DNA from: an uncultured Spartobacteria bacterium | GTDB lineage: Bacteria; Verrucomicrobiota; Verrucomicrobiia; Chthoniobacterales; UBA6821 | Assembly (NCBI GenBank): GCA_903913785.1 | Contig: CAIWMF010000166.1 | Coordinates: 1 to 32,875, forward strand | Length of the DNA: 32,875 bases | Reading direction: 5' to 3' | Shown: positions 16,576-24,561 of the stretch, one piece after another | Layout: each line of letters opens with the position of its first letter | Numbering within the stretch: position 1 is the stretch's first letter | Made by a program: the position numbers and the translations under genes | The notes under the pieces: model-generated | What the model was told of the DNA's origin: nothing | The model's database searches: none | What the model saw: only the letters and a program-made list of their open reading frames with translations

Positions 16576-18261
16576 TCATTCATCTAATAAGAAAGGAAGG
16601 AAGCGAGAAGGGTCCAACTGAGTGTCCCGCCGCTTTACAAGGGTGTTTCTTCTCTCTTCACGAGTCATCCCTTCAAGAGAAGTAGGGGGGGATGAGGGAT
16701 GACTATGATCACGACAGGGTTGATCTCTAAAACCAAACATACGTTTTATCGGGTCCAAGATCCCATGACATAATTCATGCAAACTGTTATAAAAATGGAC
16801 CACTTCTTCTAACCCGTAACTACGCGCCAATGCCTGAGCTTCAGCCGTTCCTAAACTATCTATAGCTATTAGACCTGCTATATCTCCTGTCATATGGAGC
16901 AGCCACTGGGCTCCCCAAGCACAGGCATTCTCAATGCCATAGAAAAAGCAATCAAGAGCTGTGGTGAGAATGCCAATAGGTGCCATCACCTTGAGGTAGG
17001 AGAGAGACGCACAACCTTCAGTAGCCTCGTAGACACAGGCCATCTCAATGCCTTCCTGGAACACAAAAGCACCCGCATTCCATCCAATCCACTCGTAGGT
17101 CTTATTTGCTGCAATACTGTTATTAACAATCGCCATGGTTACAGACTCTTTTTTATCCTTACTTGTTGGGGGTTTGGGGTACCCGGTTTTATGGGCATGT
17201 GCAATTCTAAATCCTGTTGTATTGTTTTTTGTCGTCATGGCTAAGGTATGACGACCAGAACGCGTCAGATCATTGCAGGTGATATCTTGTGGAGAAGCCC
17301 AAGAACCTCCACGAATCGCACAGTCGGCAGGGGAGCTATCGCTCTCTTCTACATAATCGAGAGGAAAAGTCCATTCATTGACGTTACCCCCCATGTCACA
17401 GAGGCCATGGTGACCCTCACCAAAACTACCAACAGGAATTAAATAAAAGGGGGATTCCGCATCACTAATATCTTCAGGCAAATTACAAATAGGATAACTA
17501 CTATTGATTGTATGGCCAACATTGGCATCGATATATTTCTCTGAGGTATCATTGAAGGTTGAATAATCTGCGTAGAAACCACAAGACCCTCTCTCTTGAA
17601 CCGATGGAATCGGGTCCTGCGGGTCATAGGTAATGATTTGTCCTAGGTCGCTATAGTAGTAAGCGGCCTTGTACCACTGATCTTCTGTGGGTAGGAAAAA
17701 TTGATGGCCAAGGTTCGGGTCAATGGTGATAGATGTTTGTCCATTGGTTTTTTTAAATTCCTTGATTGTGTAGGCACCTGTTTCGGTGATGGCATCACAT
17801 GCTTCTTGATGAGTCTCTCCTTGAATAAAAGGAGGAGAAGCATGCTCCATCCAGTTACAAAAGCGTAAGGAGCACAACACATCTACGTACGTGATAGGAA
17901 AGTCCTCTCTGCCTGCGATCGCTTGGTAATGATAATAACCTTGTCGAGTAATCGTTCTCTCTAGCACAGCGACCTGAGGATCTGTTGCCATACGCTCATC
18001 AAAAAGGTGATGAGGATCACCTATGACAGCAACACTATTGAGAAAATCTGCATAGATTTTTGCAGTAATTTGATATTTTCCCATCTCAAAGGAATTCTTC
18101 ACTGCTCCGAACCCGGTTTGATCATCTGCTGGGTTGTCTAGGTCATCAATAAGAACAAATTCTTGGACTTTAGGCTGTATGCCACTGGCCTGAGCATTCG
18201 GGAAAAAAAGAACTAAGATGAGAAAAAAGAGGGAATTTTTTGCAAGGTGATTTTTCATCAT
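16576..18261 (-). CDS. Exported FGE/SUMF1-domain protein with unknown C-terminal region
   Basis: 561 residues with a signal peptide (NSLFFLILVLFFPNAQASG). Residues about 35-375 form an FGE-sulfatase/SUMF1 domain: KYQITAKIYADFLNSV, RFCNWMEHASPP, QFFLPTEDQWYKAAYY, GNVNEWTFPLDYVE, IRGGSWASPQDI and TTGFRIAHA. Sulfatase-activating FGE uses a cysteine pair near the GGSW motif; here I see one Cys (DITCNDL) and no partner at the expected position, so formylglycine formation is doubtful. The remaining 185 residues (AWGAQWLLHMTGDIAGLIAI, HFYNSLHELCHGILDPIKRM) are not recognised. Divergent from the AraC gene by 121 bp, so AraC might control it. The name fits the fold, not a proven reaction. Confidence 0.82.
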   Translation of the reverse strand: MMKNHLAKNSLFFLILVLFFPNAQASGIQPKVQEFVLIDDLDNPADDQTGFGAVKNSFEMGKYQITAKIYADFLNSVAVIGDPHHLFDERMATDPQVAVLERTITRQGYYHYQAIAGREDFPITYVDVLCSLRFCNWMEHASPPFIQGETHQEACDAITETGAYTIKEFKKTNGQTSITIDPNLGHQFFLPTEDQWYKAAYYYSDLGQIITYDPQDPIPSVQERGSCGFYADYSTFNDTSEKYIDANVGHTINSSYPICNLPEDISDAESPFYLIPVGSFGEGHHGLCDMGGNVNEWTFPLDYVEESDSSPADCAIRGGSWASPQDITCNDLTRSGRHTLAMTTKNNTTGFRIAHAHKTGYPKPPTSKDKKESVTMAIVNNSIAANKTYEWIGWNAGAFVFQEGIEMACVYEATEGCASLSYLKVMAPIGILTTALDCFFYGIENACAWGAQWLLHMTGDIAGLIAIDSLGTAEAQALARSYGLEEVVHFYNSLHELCHGILDPIKRMFGFRDQPCRDHSHPSSPPTSLEGMTREERRNTLVKRRDTQLDPSRFLPFLLDE

Positions 18262-18337
18262 CAGCGGACAATAGCATCTAGATTATTTCTTGCTGTCGTT
18301 TGCTTGCTAAAAATTAGCGCTTTTTTGCAAAACGCTC

Positions 18338-18399
18338 CAACGCAGCATCCATTAGCCTTTCGAGCGTCTGAATTAGATTGGCATGAAATATTCGGGCTC
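18338..18399 (+). repeat. Fragment of the palindromic element at the AraC gene start
   Basis: Reads CCAACGCAGCATCCATTAGC, then CTTTCGAGCG, and ends GGCATGAAATATTCGGGCTC. The left part matches 4000-4013 and the end matches the element terminus 4043-4058; the middle is divergent. Its terminal ATGAAATATTCG provides the first ATG of the AraC frame. Confidence 0.75.
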
Positions 18400-19375
18400 A
18401 GTTTTCACCGAGCTTGACCAAGATGTTATGGTCATGAAAATGCAAGAGCCTTCTCAGTTATCACATCTTCCTCGAGGAGTGACACTCTTTGGCCCAGTCC
18501 GAGAAAAGGGGGTTTCACTCACCCGTTACTCTTATAAAAAGAGTGATCCCACAGCCCTATCAGATTGCTTTAAAAACGACTCATTAATTCTGCTTCTTAA
18601 TATCGGTGGCCATGCTCAGATAGCATATTCTTCGAAAAAAGAGCCTCTTCAGACTTGCCGCTTTGCTATTACTCCTCAAAAAATAGTTACCTTAGTTACA
18701 AAAAATGCACTTCTTCTCATGCAGCGAGAAGGAGGTCAAAAACATCATTTTTTGATTCTAGAAATATCTCGTTGCTGGCTTGCCAGGCTTATTAAAGCGT
18801 ATCCTCATCGGACAAAAAATGAGATCCATGATTTTCTTGAGCAAACGTCTCCAAACATCAAGCCGACGCTCTTTCCCTTTTGTATGAATTCGCGGGCACT
18901 CTGTGAGGAGCTTTCTTTACCTTATGACGGGCAAGCGCGCCCAGCCTTATGGTTTTATGCAAAAATTCTTGAGCTCGTCTCGCATATACTCTTAGAACCG
19001 CTCGAAGATTTTTGTTGTCATCGTAAAGAACGTGTCGCTCTAGAACGCATTGCATCCGTGAAAAAATATCTCGCTCAAAATCTCCTTCATCCTCCGTCTC
19101 TCATAGAATGTTCACAGAAGGCAGGGTGCAGCTCGTCGTATCTGAGTCGTACTTTTTCAGCGTACACGGGGATGACGATGAGTCGTTATCTAAGAAATCT
19201 ACGCCTGGAGCAAGCAGCGGTGCTCTTGCGTAGTGGCAAGTACAATGTAACAGAGGCGGCTATGGCTGTTGGGTATTTAAGCTTAAGTCATTTTTCTAAA
19301 GCTTTTGCCGAGATGTTTGGTTCCTCTCCCTGTACCTTTGGCTTGTCTAAAAAATCCCCTGATTTTGATTCGTGA
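18383..19375 (+). CDS. AraC-family transcriptional regulator
   Basis: 330 residues. The C-terminal 100 residues hold the two HTH motifs of AraC/XylS: SLIECSQKAGCSSSYLSRTF, GMTMSRYLRNLRLEQAAVLL and YNVTEAAMAVGYLSLSHFSK, ending FAEMFGSSPCTFG. Residues 1-220 are a variable sensing region without a clear cupin motif (REGGQKHHFLILEISRCWL). The first ATG and the residues MKYSGS come from a palindromic element; ATG 18428 or 18434 would give a start outside it (MVMKMQEPS). It reads away from the FGE-like gene and towards the GT9 gene, 40 bp apart. Targets are unknown; the divergent FGE-like gene is a guess. The TGA stop lies in a 16-bp motif shared with two other gene boundaries. Confidence 0.88.
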   Translation: MKYSGSVFTELDQDVMVMKMQEPSQLSHLPRGVTLFGPVREKGVSLTRYSYKKSDPTALSDCFKNDSLILLLNIGGHAQIAYSSKKEPLQTCRFAITPQKIVTLVTKNALLLMQREGGQKHHFLILEISRCWLARLIKAYPHRTKNEIHDFLEQTSPNIKPTLFPFCMNSRALCEELSLPYDGQARPALWFYAKILELVSHILLEPLEDFCCHRKERVALERIASVKKYLAQNLLHPPSLIECSQKAGCSSSYLSRTFSAYTGMTMSRYLRNLRLEQAAVLLRSGKYNVTEAAMAVGYLSLSHFSKAFAEMFGSSPCTFGLSKKSPDFDS

Positions 19376-19415
19376 CGAGTATACTAGCGCAGATTTCTCC
19401 TCTACGATTCTCTGC

Positions 19416-20540
19416 TCAGAGTGATGGAACAAGTTGGCGAACGGCCTTCACCACTTCTTCAGGCGTTATTTTTTGCATGACTTGGCATCGATCCAGCGGA
19501 GTCTCTGTCGGCGGACAAATATGTGGGATCTGAATCGCATTCCAGTGGCAAGGAGAAATAGGACAGGCTTCTGTGTGATGGATAGGATAATGATTAGGAT
19601 AATATTTTGCGCGGGTGTCTGGTCCGTAAGGACCCCACAAGCCTACGCAAGGTTTTTCTAGAATTCCTGCCATATGGACAAGCATAGAATCTGGTGCAAC
19701 ACAGATTTCTGCGCGCTCGATGAGTGCCCATAAAATACGAGGTCGCTCGAAGGAGCGGAACTCTGCATTAGGCGGACCTAGCGGCGTAAGCCAATAGTCT
19801 TGGGTTTCTAGAGGGCCGTAAATTCCAATCCAGTAAATATCTGGGAATGCTTCTGCAAGGGCTTTGAAGACAGCACGACTATGGGCGGCAGGCAAGGAGC
19901 GTATTTGCTGAGAACATGCTATTTGGTAAAAACCAAGACGACGATTCGCGTATAGAGCCTTGGCAATGCCCTTTTCCATCGGTGTAAATCGAGGGGCAAC
20001 ACGTTTCTCGTGATCAGGGATGGAAGCAGGATCAATACCACAAATTTGCAACATAAGATCAATAGGCTGCATCTGATCATGGTGTGCATAGCCATTGGAA
20101 ATATATTCCAAATTAATATGGTAATCAAAATTCTCGAGTATGGACGACCAGTAACAGGGTAAAATCACAATGGATTTAATCCATGGAAAGCCATACCAAA
20201 AAAGTGCTAGATGATGCTCTGAGAGGATGTGCACTTCATAGCCGCGGTCAGCAAGGATTTTTGCTAAGGGCCATGTCATAATTTGATCCCCCATGCCGCC
20301 AACTCCATTGTAAATAAGCACTTTTCCTTTAGGGCCATGTGCAGAATAATGCATCGGCTTGAACATGGGTTCTACTTTTGAAACTTTTTCAAAAGGGATT
20401 GAGACCTCCCATTCCTTGAGCTTATCGAATTGTTTGTCAGCAAAAAGATATCCTTTGCCTGCTTCAAAAACATCAGCACAGCCGAGTTTGACATGAGCAT
20501 TTTCTAACCAGAGATGTTCAGAAAAAGAAATAACGTGCAT
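19416..20540 (-). CDS. Glycosyltransferase family 9 (heptosyltransferase-like)
   Basis: 374 residues, GT-B fold. The N-terminal domain holds KVLIYNGVGGMGDQIMTWPL and AKILADRGYEVHILSEHHLA, the usual opening of ADP-heptose:LPS heptosyltransferases. The C-terminal nucleotide-sugar domain has CVAPDSMLVHMAGILEKPCV and GLWGPYGPDTRAKYY, the D-S-x-x-x-H-x-A-G-x-x-x-x-P-x-V-x-L-W-G signature. A Cys-rich tail (CPISPCHW, ICPPTETPLDRC) is less common. It probably adds heptose to a lipid-linked glycan at the inner membrane; the hldA and gmhB genes nearby support this. Divergent from the 983-residue phosphodiesterase gene by 91 bp. Acceptor not determinable. Confidence 0.88.
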   Translation of the reverse strand: MHVISFSEHLWLENAHVKLGCADVFEAGKGYLFADKQFDKLKEWEVSIPFEKVSKVEPMFKPMHYSAHGPKGKVLIYNGVGGMGDQIMTWPLAKILADRGYEVHILSEHHLALFWYGFPWIKSIVILPCYWSSILENFDYHINLEYISNGYAHHDQMQPIDLMLQICGIDPASIPDHEKRVAPRFTPMEKGIAKALYANRRLGFYQIACSQQIRSLPAAHSRAVFKALAEAFPDIYWIGIYGPLETQDYWLTPLGPPNAEFRSFERPRILWALIERAEICVAPDSMLVHMAGILEKPCVGLWGPYGPDTRAKYYPNHYPIHHTEACPISPCHWNAIQIPHICPPTETPLDRCQVMQKITPEEVVKAVRQLVPSL

Positions 20541-20631
20541 ACTTATTCGTAAAGATCACGAATATAGAAGATGGCAAATTGCTTCGCAATAATTTATTCA
20601 TTCTAAACTCTTTTTCATTCATGACGAGTAT

Positions 20632-23583
20632 ATGTCCAAAATTCTCTTTATAGGATTAGATGCAGCCGATTGGGGGCTGGTTTCACAAAAATTTCTTGAT
20701 GGTAAACTCCCTCATTTATCTAAGGTCATTGCTCAGGGAGTGAGCGGTCCTTTAAGATCTATTGATCCTCTTTTTTCACCTTCTCTTTGGGCCACAATAG
20801 CTACTGGCAAAAGAGCCTACGAGCATGGCATTACTGGATTTACACTACCAGATCATAATGGAAGTGGTTTGCGGCCCTACGATAGAATGTCGCGGCGCTC
20901 TCCTGCACTCTGGAATATGTTCACCCACAAACAAAAAACCTCTCATGTCATTGGGTGGTGGAATACTGCTCCTGCAGAAAAAATTCTAGGAGTCATGGTT
21001 GATGAAACATTTCGTATTGCACATCGTCCTTGCGAGGAACCATGGGAGATTGCACCTGCGAGTGTTAGCCCGATGTCGTTTGCAAGTAAGCTTGCTCAAG
21101 AACGTGTCCATCCTCAGCAATTATCCGAAAAGCTCTTGCGATTTCTCGTGCCTAAGCTCTATGAAATTAATCCGAGTACTGATTTTAGAATAGCTGCTAT
21201 TGCAAAAGTCCTCGCTGAAGATCTCACCACACTTCAAGTAACTTTGCGTTTAATGAAAGAGGAACCGTGGGATTTGACCTCACTTTATCTCATCGGGCTT
21301 GATAGCCTATCTCATCTCGCGATGTGCTACCGGGAGCCAATATTACCTGGAGAAAAAGAACGTGATTGCGAGCTTTATGGAGGCGTTGTTGACCGGGCCT
21401 ACGAACTCTACGATCAGTGGATTGGACAGCTCATGCAAGCAGCAGGAAAGGCTTCCACTGTTGTGATCGCCTCTGATCATGGTTTCTATCATGATGTGCG
21501 CAAGAGGCCTGTTTTAGGGATCGAAGAGACAGCCCCAGTTTTACAACATGCACCCATTGGAACCCTTATCATGGAAGGACCCTCCCTTTGTAAGGGCCGG
21601 AGCATCCTTCATGCCACCATCCTAGATCTGTGTCCTACACTACTGACCCTTGCAGGATTGCCTGTAGGAAGAGATATGCCAGGCAAGGTGCTTGAGGGTG
21701 CTTTTGTTCAAAAACCAATCATTAAGAAAATACGGTCTTGGGATAGCTCTTGGGAAGCTTCTCTAAGTCACGCTGCTCCTACGGCAGAGTCAACAGAAAG
21801 AGCATTACGTCAGCTTGTCTCTCTTGGTTATCTGCGAGAAATGCCCGAGAGTAAACAAGCAGCCATCTTCGAGGGGCAATGCAATGACTATTTACATCGT
21901 GCACTTTGTTTTCTCGCTGATGATCGCATCGATCAGGCGCTACCTCTCTTACAACAAGCAAATGTTCTTTCAAAAAAAAGGGCACACTCCTTCGTGCGCA
22001 CTGACATCTTAGAGGAACTCGCATTCCTCTATCTTCGTCTTGGAGCAAAACGTCGTGCCGCAGCTTGCTTTTATCACGTTGCACGCGACTCTCGTCGCAA
22101 TGCTACGAAGGCTCATGAACAATTTTGGAAAAAAACAGAATCCACCTCGCAGAAGAATCTTTCTTTTAAAGATGCATGGGAAATACGTGCTCTCATCGCT
22201 AGAAGCAACCTGGATGAGGAGAAAATAGCCTTCATCACAACACTCGCACGTTTTTTAGCTCACGAAAAAAATCAGGACCTAGAATCCCTCCTGGGTTATT
22301 GCACGATGCACCCTGAAGATTTTTTTGCCCATGTGCACGTTGGTCGGTTGGCCTTACAATATGAGAGGAACGAAGAGGGGATTGCCTTCTTGCGTCATGT
22401 AGCAAACAGACAATCTGAGAATGCGGCTCCGCTTGCGTTGTTAGCCAACTATTATAATGAACATAGTAATGCCATGGAGGCAGAAAAATGCGCACAAGAA
22501 GCACTCGGTCGCGATCCTTTACATAGACCCTCGTGGCTTGCACTAGCAGCTTCTTATGTGCATCAAGGTCGATGGAAGGAAGCATCAAAAGCCGCACGGG
22601 AGGCCCAGAAGAGTCTTGTAGAAAGAAGTGATGCATTCAAGCTGCTTGCTCGTATTTCCCTTGAAGGTAAACAAGATTCACGAAAAGCGATGTTCTATCT
22701 TCAACGTGCAGAGAAAGCGCAACTATTTTTGTCTCAAAGCGTGAATCATTCTCCATTGCCAAAACAAAGAGCCCATGTAGTCAACAAGAATTTCTTGAGA
22801 AGTCAGCGCTCGCAGCCTCCTCGTAACAATCAGTATGAAACATGCGGGTTAACCCGGATATTTCACGCCGATCACCTGCGGAGACCGGGAAGCCTGATGG
22901 ATGCTGCGTTGAGCTCGAAGTCTTCCTCGGGCAGTATGTACTCATACAGCCATCGTCAGACTTCATCACTCGCCTTACCCCATCCGCCTTCGCGGCCTCC
23001 TCGTCACGATCGGTATGAAACATGCGGGTTAAACCGACCGATTATCGTGACTGGACTTCCTCGATCTGGCACTTCCTTAATCATGCAGATGCTCGCTGCT
23101 GGAGGCATTATGATTGATGCCGATGAGCACCGTCGTCCAGACAAACATAACCCTCAGGGCTACTTTGAACATGAAAAGGTAAAAACCATGACAGCGCATG
23201 CAGATTTTCTCAAAGCAGGGTTTGCCATCAAAGTTGTCATACCAATTCTCTTCAATCTTCCTCGCGGTCATCAATACCAGATCATTTGGGTGCGTCGAGC
23301 GCTTTGTGAAGTCATCACCTCTCAGCATCGTATGGGAGGATACGTGGCAACAGCATCAGAGCTCCATCATATCTACCATGAGTATGAAATACAGGCTACA
23401 GCCTATATTCAAAGTCAGGGTTGGCCTTTGCTGATGCTCCATTATAGCTCGATTATAGAAGACCCAGAGCTAAGCGCAGAGGCAATGGCTCGTTTTCTAG
23501 ATAAAAAACTCCCTCTCACAGCAATGAGAGACGTAGTGATTCCAAATCTATATCGAGTGCGCGAGGGGGGCTCCTTGTCATGA
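20632..23583 (+). CDS. Type I phosphodiesterase-like / TPR / sulfotransferase fusion with in-frame repeat linker
   Basis: 983 residues. Residues 1-365 are an alkaline phosphatase superfamily domain of the phosphodiesterase/nucleotide pyrophosphatase type: KILFIGLDAADWGLVSQKFL (Asp10), FSPSLWATIATGKRAYEHGI, LIGLDSLSHLAM, VVIASDHGFYHD and HAPIGTLIM. Residues about 420-715 contain TPR-like helices (FVRTDILEELAFLYLRLGAK, FAHVHVGRLALQYERNEEGI, AEKCAQEALGRDPLHRPSWL). Residues about 725-800 come from palindromic elements. Residues 802-983 form a sulfotransferase domain with the PAPS loop IIVTGLPRSGTSLIMQML and a shorter than usual C-terminus; the last residues GGSLS and the stop are themselves repeat-derived. 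Substrates are unknown. The three parts may once have been two genes. The fold calls are strong; combined function is not. Confidence 0.85.
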   Translation: MSKILFIGLDAADWGLVSQKFLDGKLPHLSKVIAQGVSGPLRSIDPLFSPSLWATIATGKRAYEHGITGFTLPDHNGSGLRPYDRMSRRSPALWNMFTHKQKTSHVIGWWNTAPAEKILGVMVDETFRIAHRPCEEPWEIAPASVSPMSFASKLAQERVHPQQLSEKLLRFLVPKLYEINPSTDFRIAAIAKVLAEDLTTLQVTLRLMKEEPWDLTSLYLIGLDSLSHLAMCYREPILPGEKERDCELYGGVVDRAYELYDQWIGQLMQAAGKASTVVIASDHGFYHDVRKRPVLGIEETAPVLQHAPIGTLIMEGPSLCKGRSILHATILDLCPTLLTLAGLPVGRDMPGKVLEGAFVQKPIIKKIRSWDSSWEASLSHAAPTAESTERALRQLVSLGYLREMPESKQAAIFEGQCNDYLHRALCFLADDRIDQALPLLQQANVLSKKRAHSFVRTDILEELAFLYLRLGAKRRAAACFYHVARDSRRNATKAHEQFWKKTESTSQKNLSFKDAWEIRALIARSNLDEEKIAFITTLARFLAHEKNQDLESLLGYCTMHPEDFFAHVHVGRLALQYERNEEGIAFLRHVANRQSENAAPLALLANYYNEHSNAMEAEKCAQEALGRDPLHRPSWLALAASYVHQGRWKEASKAAREAQKSLVERSDAFKLLARISLEGKQDSRKAMFYLQRAEKAQLFLSQSVNHSPLPKQRAHVVNKNFLRSQRSQPPRNNQYETCGLTRIFHADHLRRPGSLMDAALSSKSSSGSMYSYSHRQTSSLALPHPPSRPPRHDRYETCGLNRPIIVTGLPRSGTSLIMQMLAAGGIMIDADEHRRPDKHNPQGYFEHEKVKTMTAHADFLKAGFAIKVVIPILFNLPRGHQYQIIWVRRALCEVITSQHRMGGYVATASELHHIYHEYEIQATAYIQSQGWPLLMLHYSSIIEDPELSAEAMARFLDKKLPLTAMRDVVIPNLYRVREGGSLS
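22806..22851 (+). repeat. Right-end fragment of the palindromic element in the 983-residue gene
   Basis: GCTCGCAGCCTCCTCGTAAC followed by AATCAGTATGAAACATGCGGGTTA matches the right terminus of subtype A. It abuts a full copy, giving about 1.25 tandem copies in frame (residues about 725-740, encoding RSQPPRNNQYETCGL). Confidence 0.9.
22849..23031 (+). repeat. Palindromic element, subtype A, full length, inside the 983-residue gene
   Basis: 183 bp, 61 codons. Ends TTAACCCGGATATTTCACGC and GTATGAAACATGCGGGTTA are inverted repeats. The central hairpin GGCAGTATG-TACT-CATACAGCC (22930-22951) lies at the exact midpoint. The peptide (TRIFHADHLRRPG ... SSSGSMYSYS ... RHDRYETCGL) matches the one in the 906-residue protein at roughly 43 of 61 positions by eye, in the same orientation and reading frame. 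The sulfotransferase domain starts within four residues of the element's end. Confidence 0.93.
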
Positions 23584-23602
23584 TCAGTATGAAATATTTG
23601 GA
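23570..23602 (+). repeat. End fragment of the palindromic element at the 983-residue gene stop
   Basis: GCTCCTTGTCATGATCAGTA then TGAAATATTTG resembles the right terminus (CCTCCTCGTCACGATCAGTA). The gene's TGA stop lies in TCATGATC within it. It sits between the sulfotransferase domain and yicC. Confidence 0.75.
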
Positions 23603-23674
23603 GGAGGTGAGTATCTATCATTGGAAAAATTTTCCTCTACTTGCTAAACCATCAATTCTCGCTAGCATACCTGG

Positions 23675-24553
23675 ATGATTAGTATGAGTGGATTTGGTTC
23701 TAGTCACGCCGAGGAATATGGATATCGCTATCATGTGGAATGTGCTTCTGTAAATCGTAAAGGCCTAGAAATTGTCATCACTCTTCCACGAGGACATGCT
23801 CCGCTTGAGCCGCGTGTGAGAGAGGAAGTACAAAAGAAAATGACTCGGGGCCGCATGCACGTTTCCATTACCAGCGAAAAAATTATTTCCTCCAAAACGT
23901 CTTTTTCAATTGTCGATCAAGCTCTCGCAAAGAGAGCTTCAAAAGAGTTACAGCAGCTCCAAAAATCTCTCCATCTTTCTGGTCCGCTTGCCTTGGAGGC
24001 AATTTTACACATTCCTGGTGTTCTTGAAAATAAAGAGGTTGTGGAAGTTGATCTCATTCGTGCATGGAAGCCACTGGAAAAGGCATTAAAGAGAGCTCTC
24101 GAGTCACATCTAAAAATGAGAATCAAGGAAGGAAAAAATTTAGTAGCTGATTTACGAAAGCATGTTGTGCTTTTAGTGGAGATGACTAAAAAAATTCAAG
24201 CGCGCATACCAGCGCTCCTTGAGAATCGACGGGCTCAATTGCTCGCGCGTTTTAGTGAATTAAAGGTTCCTCTTTCTGCCAAGGATCCATCACTGTTACG
24301 TGAACTGACTTTTTTTGTAGAACGCAGTGATATCAGTGAAGAAGTCGTCCGTCTACAAAGTCATCTTCTGCAATCTCGTGAATTACTCACCAAAAGAGGT
24401 GAAGCACGCACTTGTGATTATCTCGCACAGGAAATGTTCCGTGAGTTCAATACCCTTGCTAATAAGGCCAATGATGCCGACATATCACGCTGGGTCGTGC
24501 AAGCTAAATCAGAAATTGATAAAATTCGTGAACAACTCGCTAACCTTGAATAA
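23675..24553 (+). CDS. yicC: YicC-family endoribonuclease
   Basis: 292 residues with the YicC N-terminal start MISMSGFGSSHAEEYGYRYH and NRKGLEIVITLPRG, and a C-terminal DUF1732 region (SDISEEVVRLQSHLLQSREL, CDYLAQEMFREFNTLANKAN, DADISRWVVQAKSEIDKIRE QLANLE at the end). E. coli YicC is a stress-related endoribonuclease. The order yicC-gmk is conserved across many bacteria, and only 8 bases separate the two here. A palindromic element fragment lies about 75 bp upstream. ATG 23684 is an alternative start. Confidence 0.93.
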   Translation: MISMSGFGSSHAEEYGYRYHVECASVNRKGLEIVITLPRGHAPLEPRVREEVQKKMTRGRMHVSITSEKIISSKTSFSIVDQALAKRASKELQQLQKSLHLSGPLALEAILHIPGVLENKEVVEVDLIRAWKPLEKALKRALESHLKMRIKEGKNLVADLRKHVVLLVEMTKKIQARIPALLENRRAQLLARFSELKVPLSAKDPSLLRELTFFVERSDISEEVVRLQSHLLQSRELLTKRGEARTCDYLAQEMFREFNTLANKANDADISRWVVQAKSEIDKIREQLANLE

Positions 24554-24561
24554 TCCCAAAT

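Noticed and set aside
22781-23023. Open frame on the minus strand across the element in the 983-residue gene
   Set aside because: It is the antisense of a palindrome within a well-supported gene; openness on both strands follows from the repeat's structure.
23376-23396. AGTATGAAATACAGGCT resembles the element end inside the sulfotransferase domain
   Set aside because: It encodes EYEIQA in a normal domain position, and the match is short and imperfect; probably chance.
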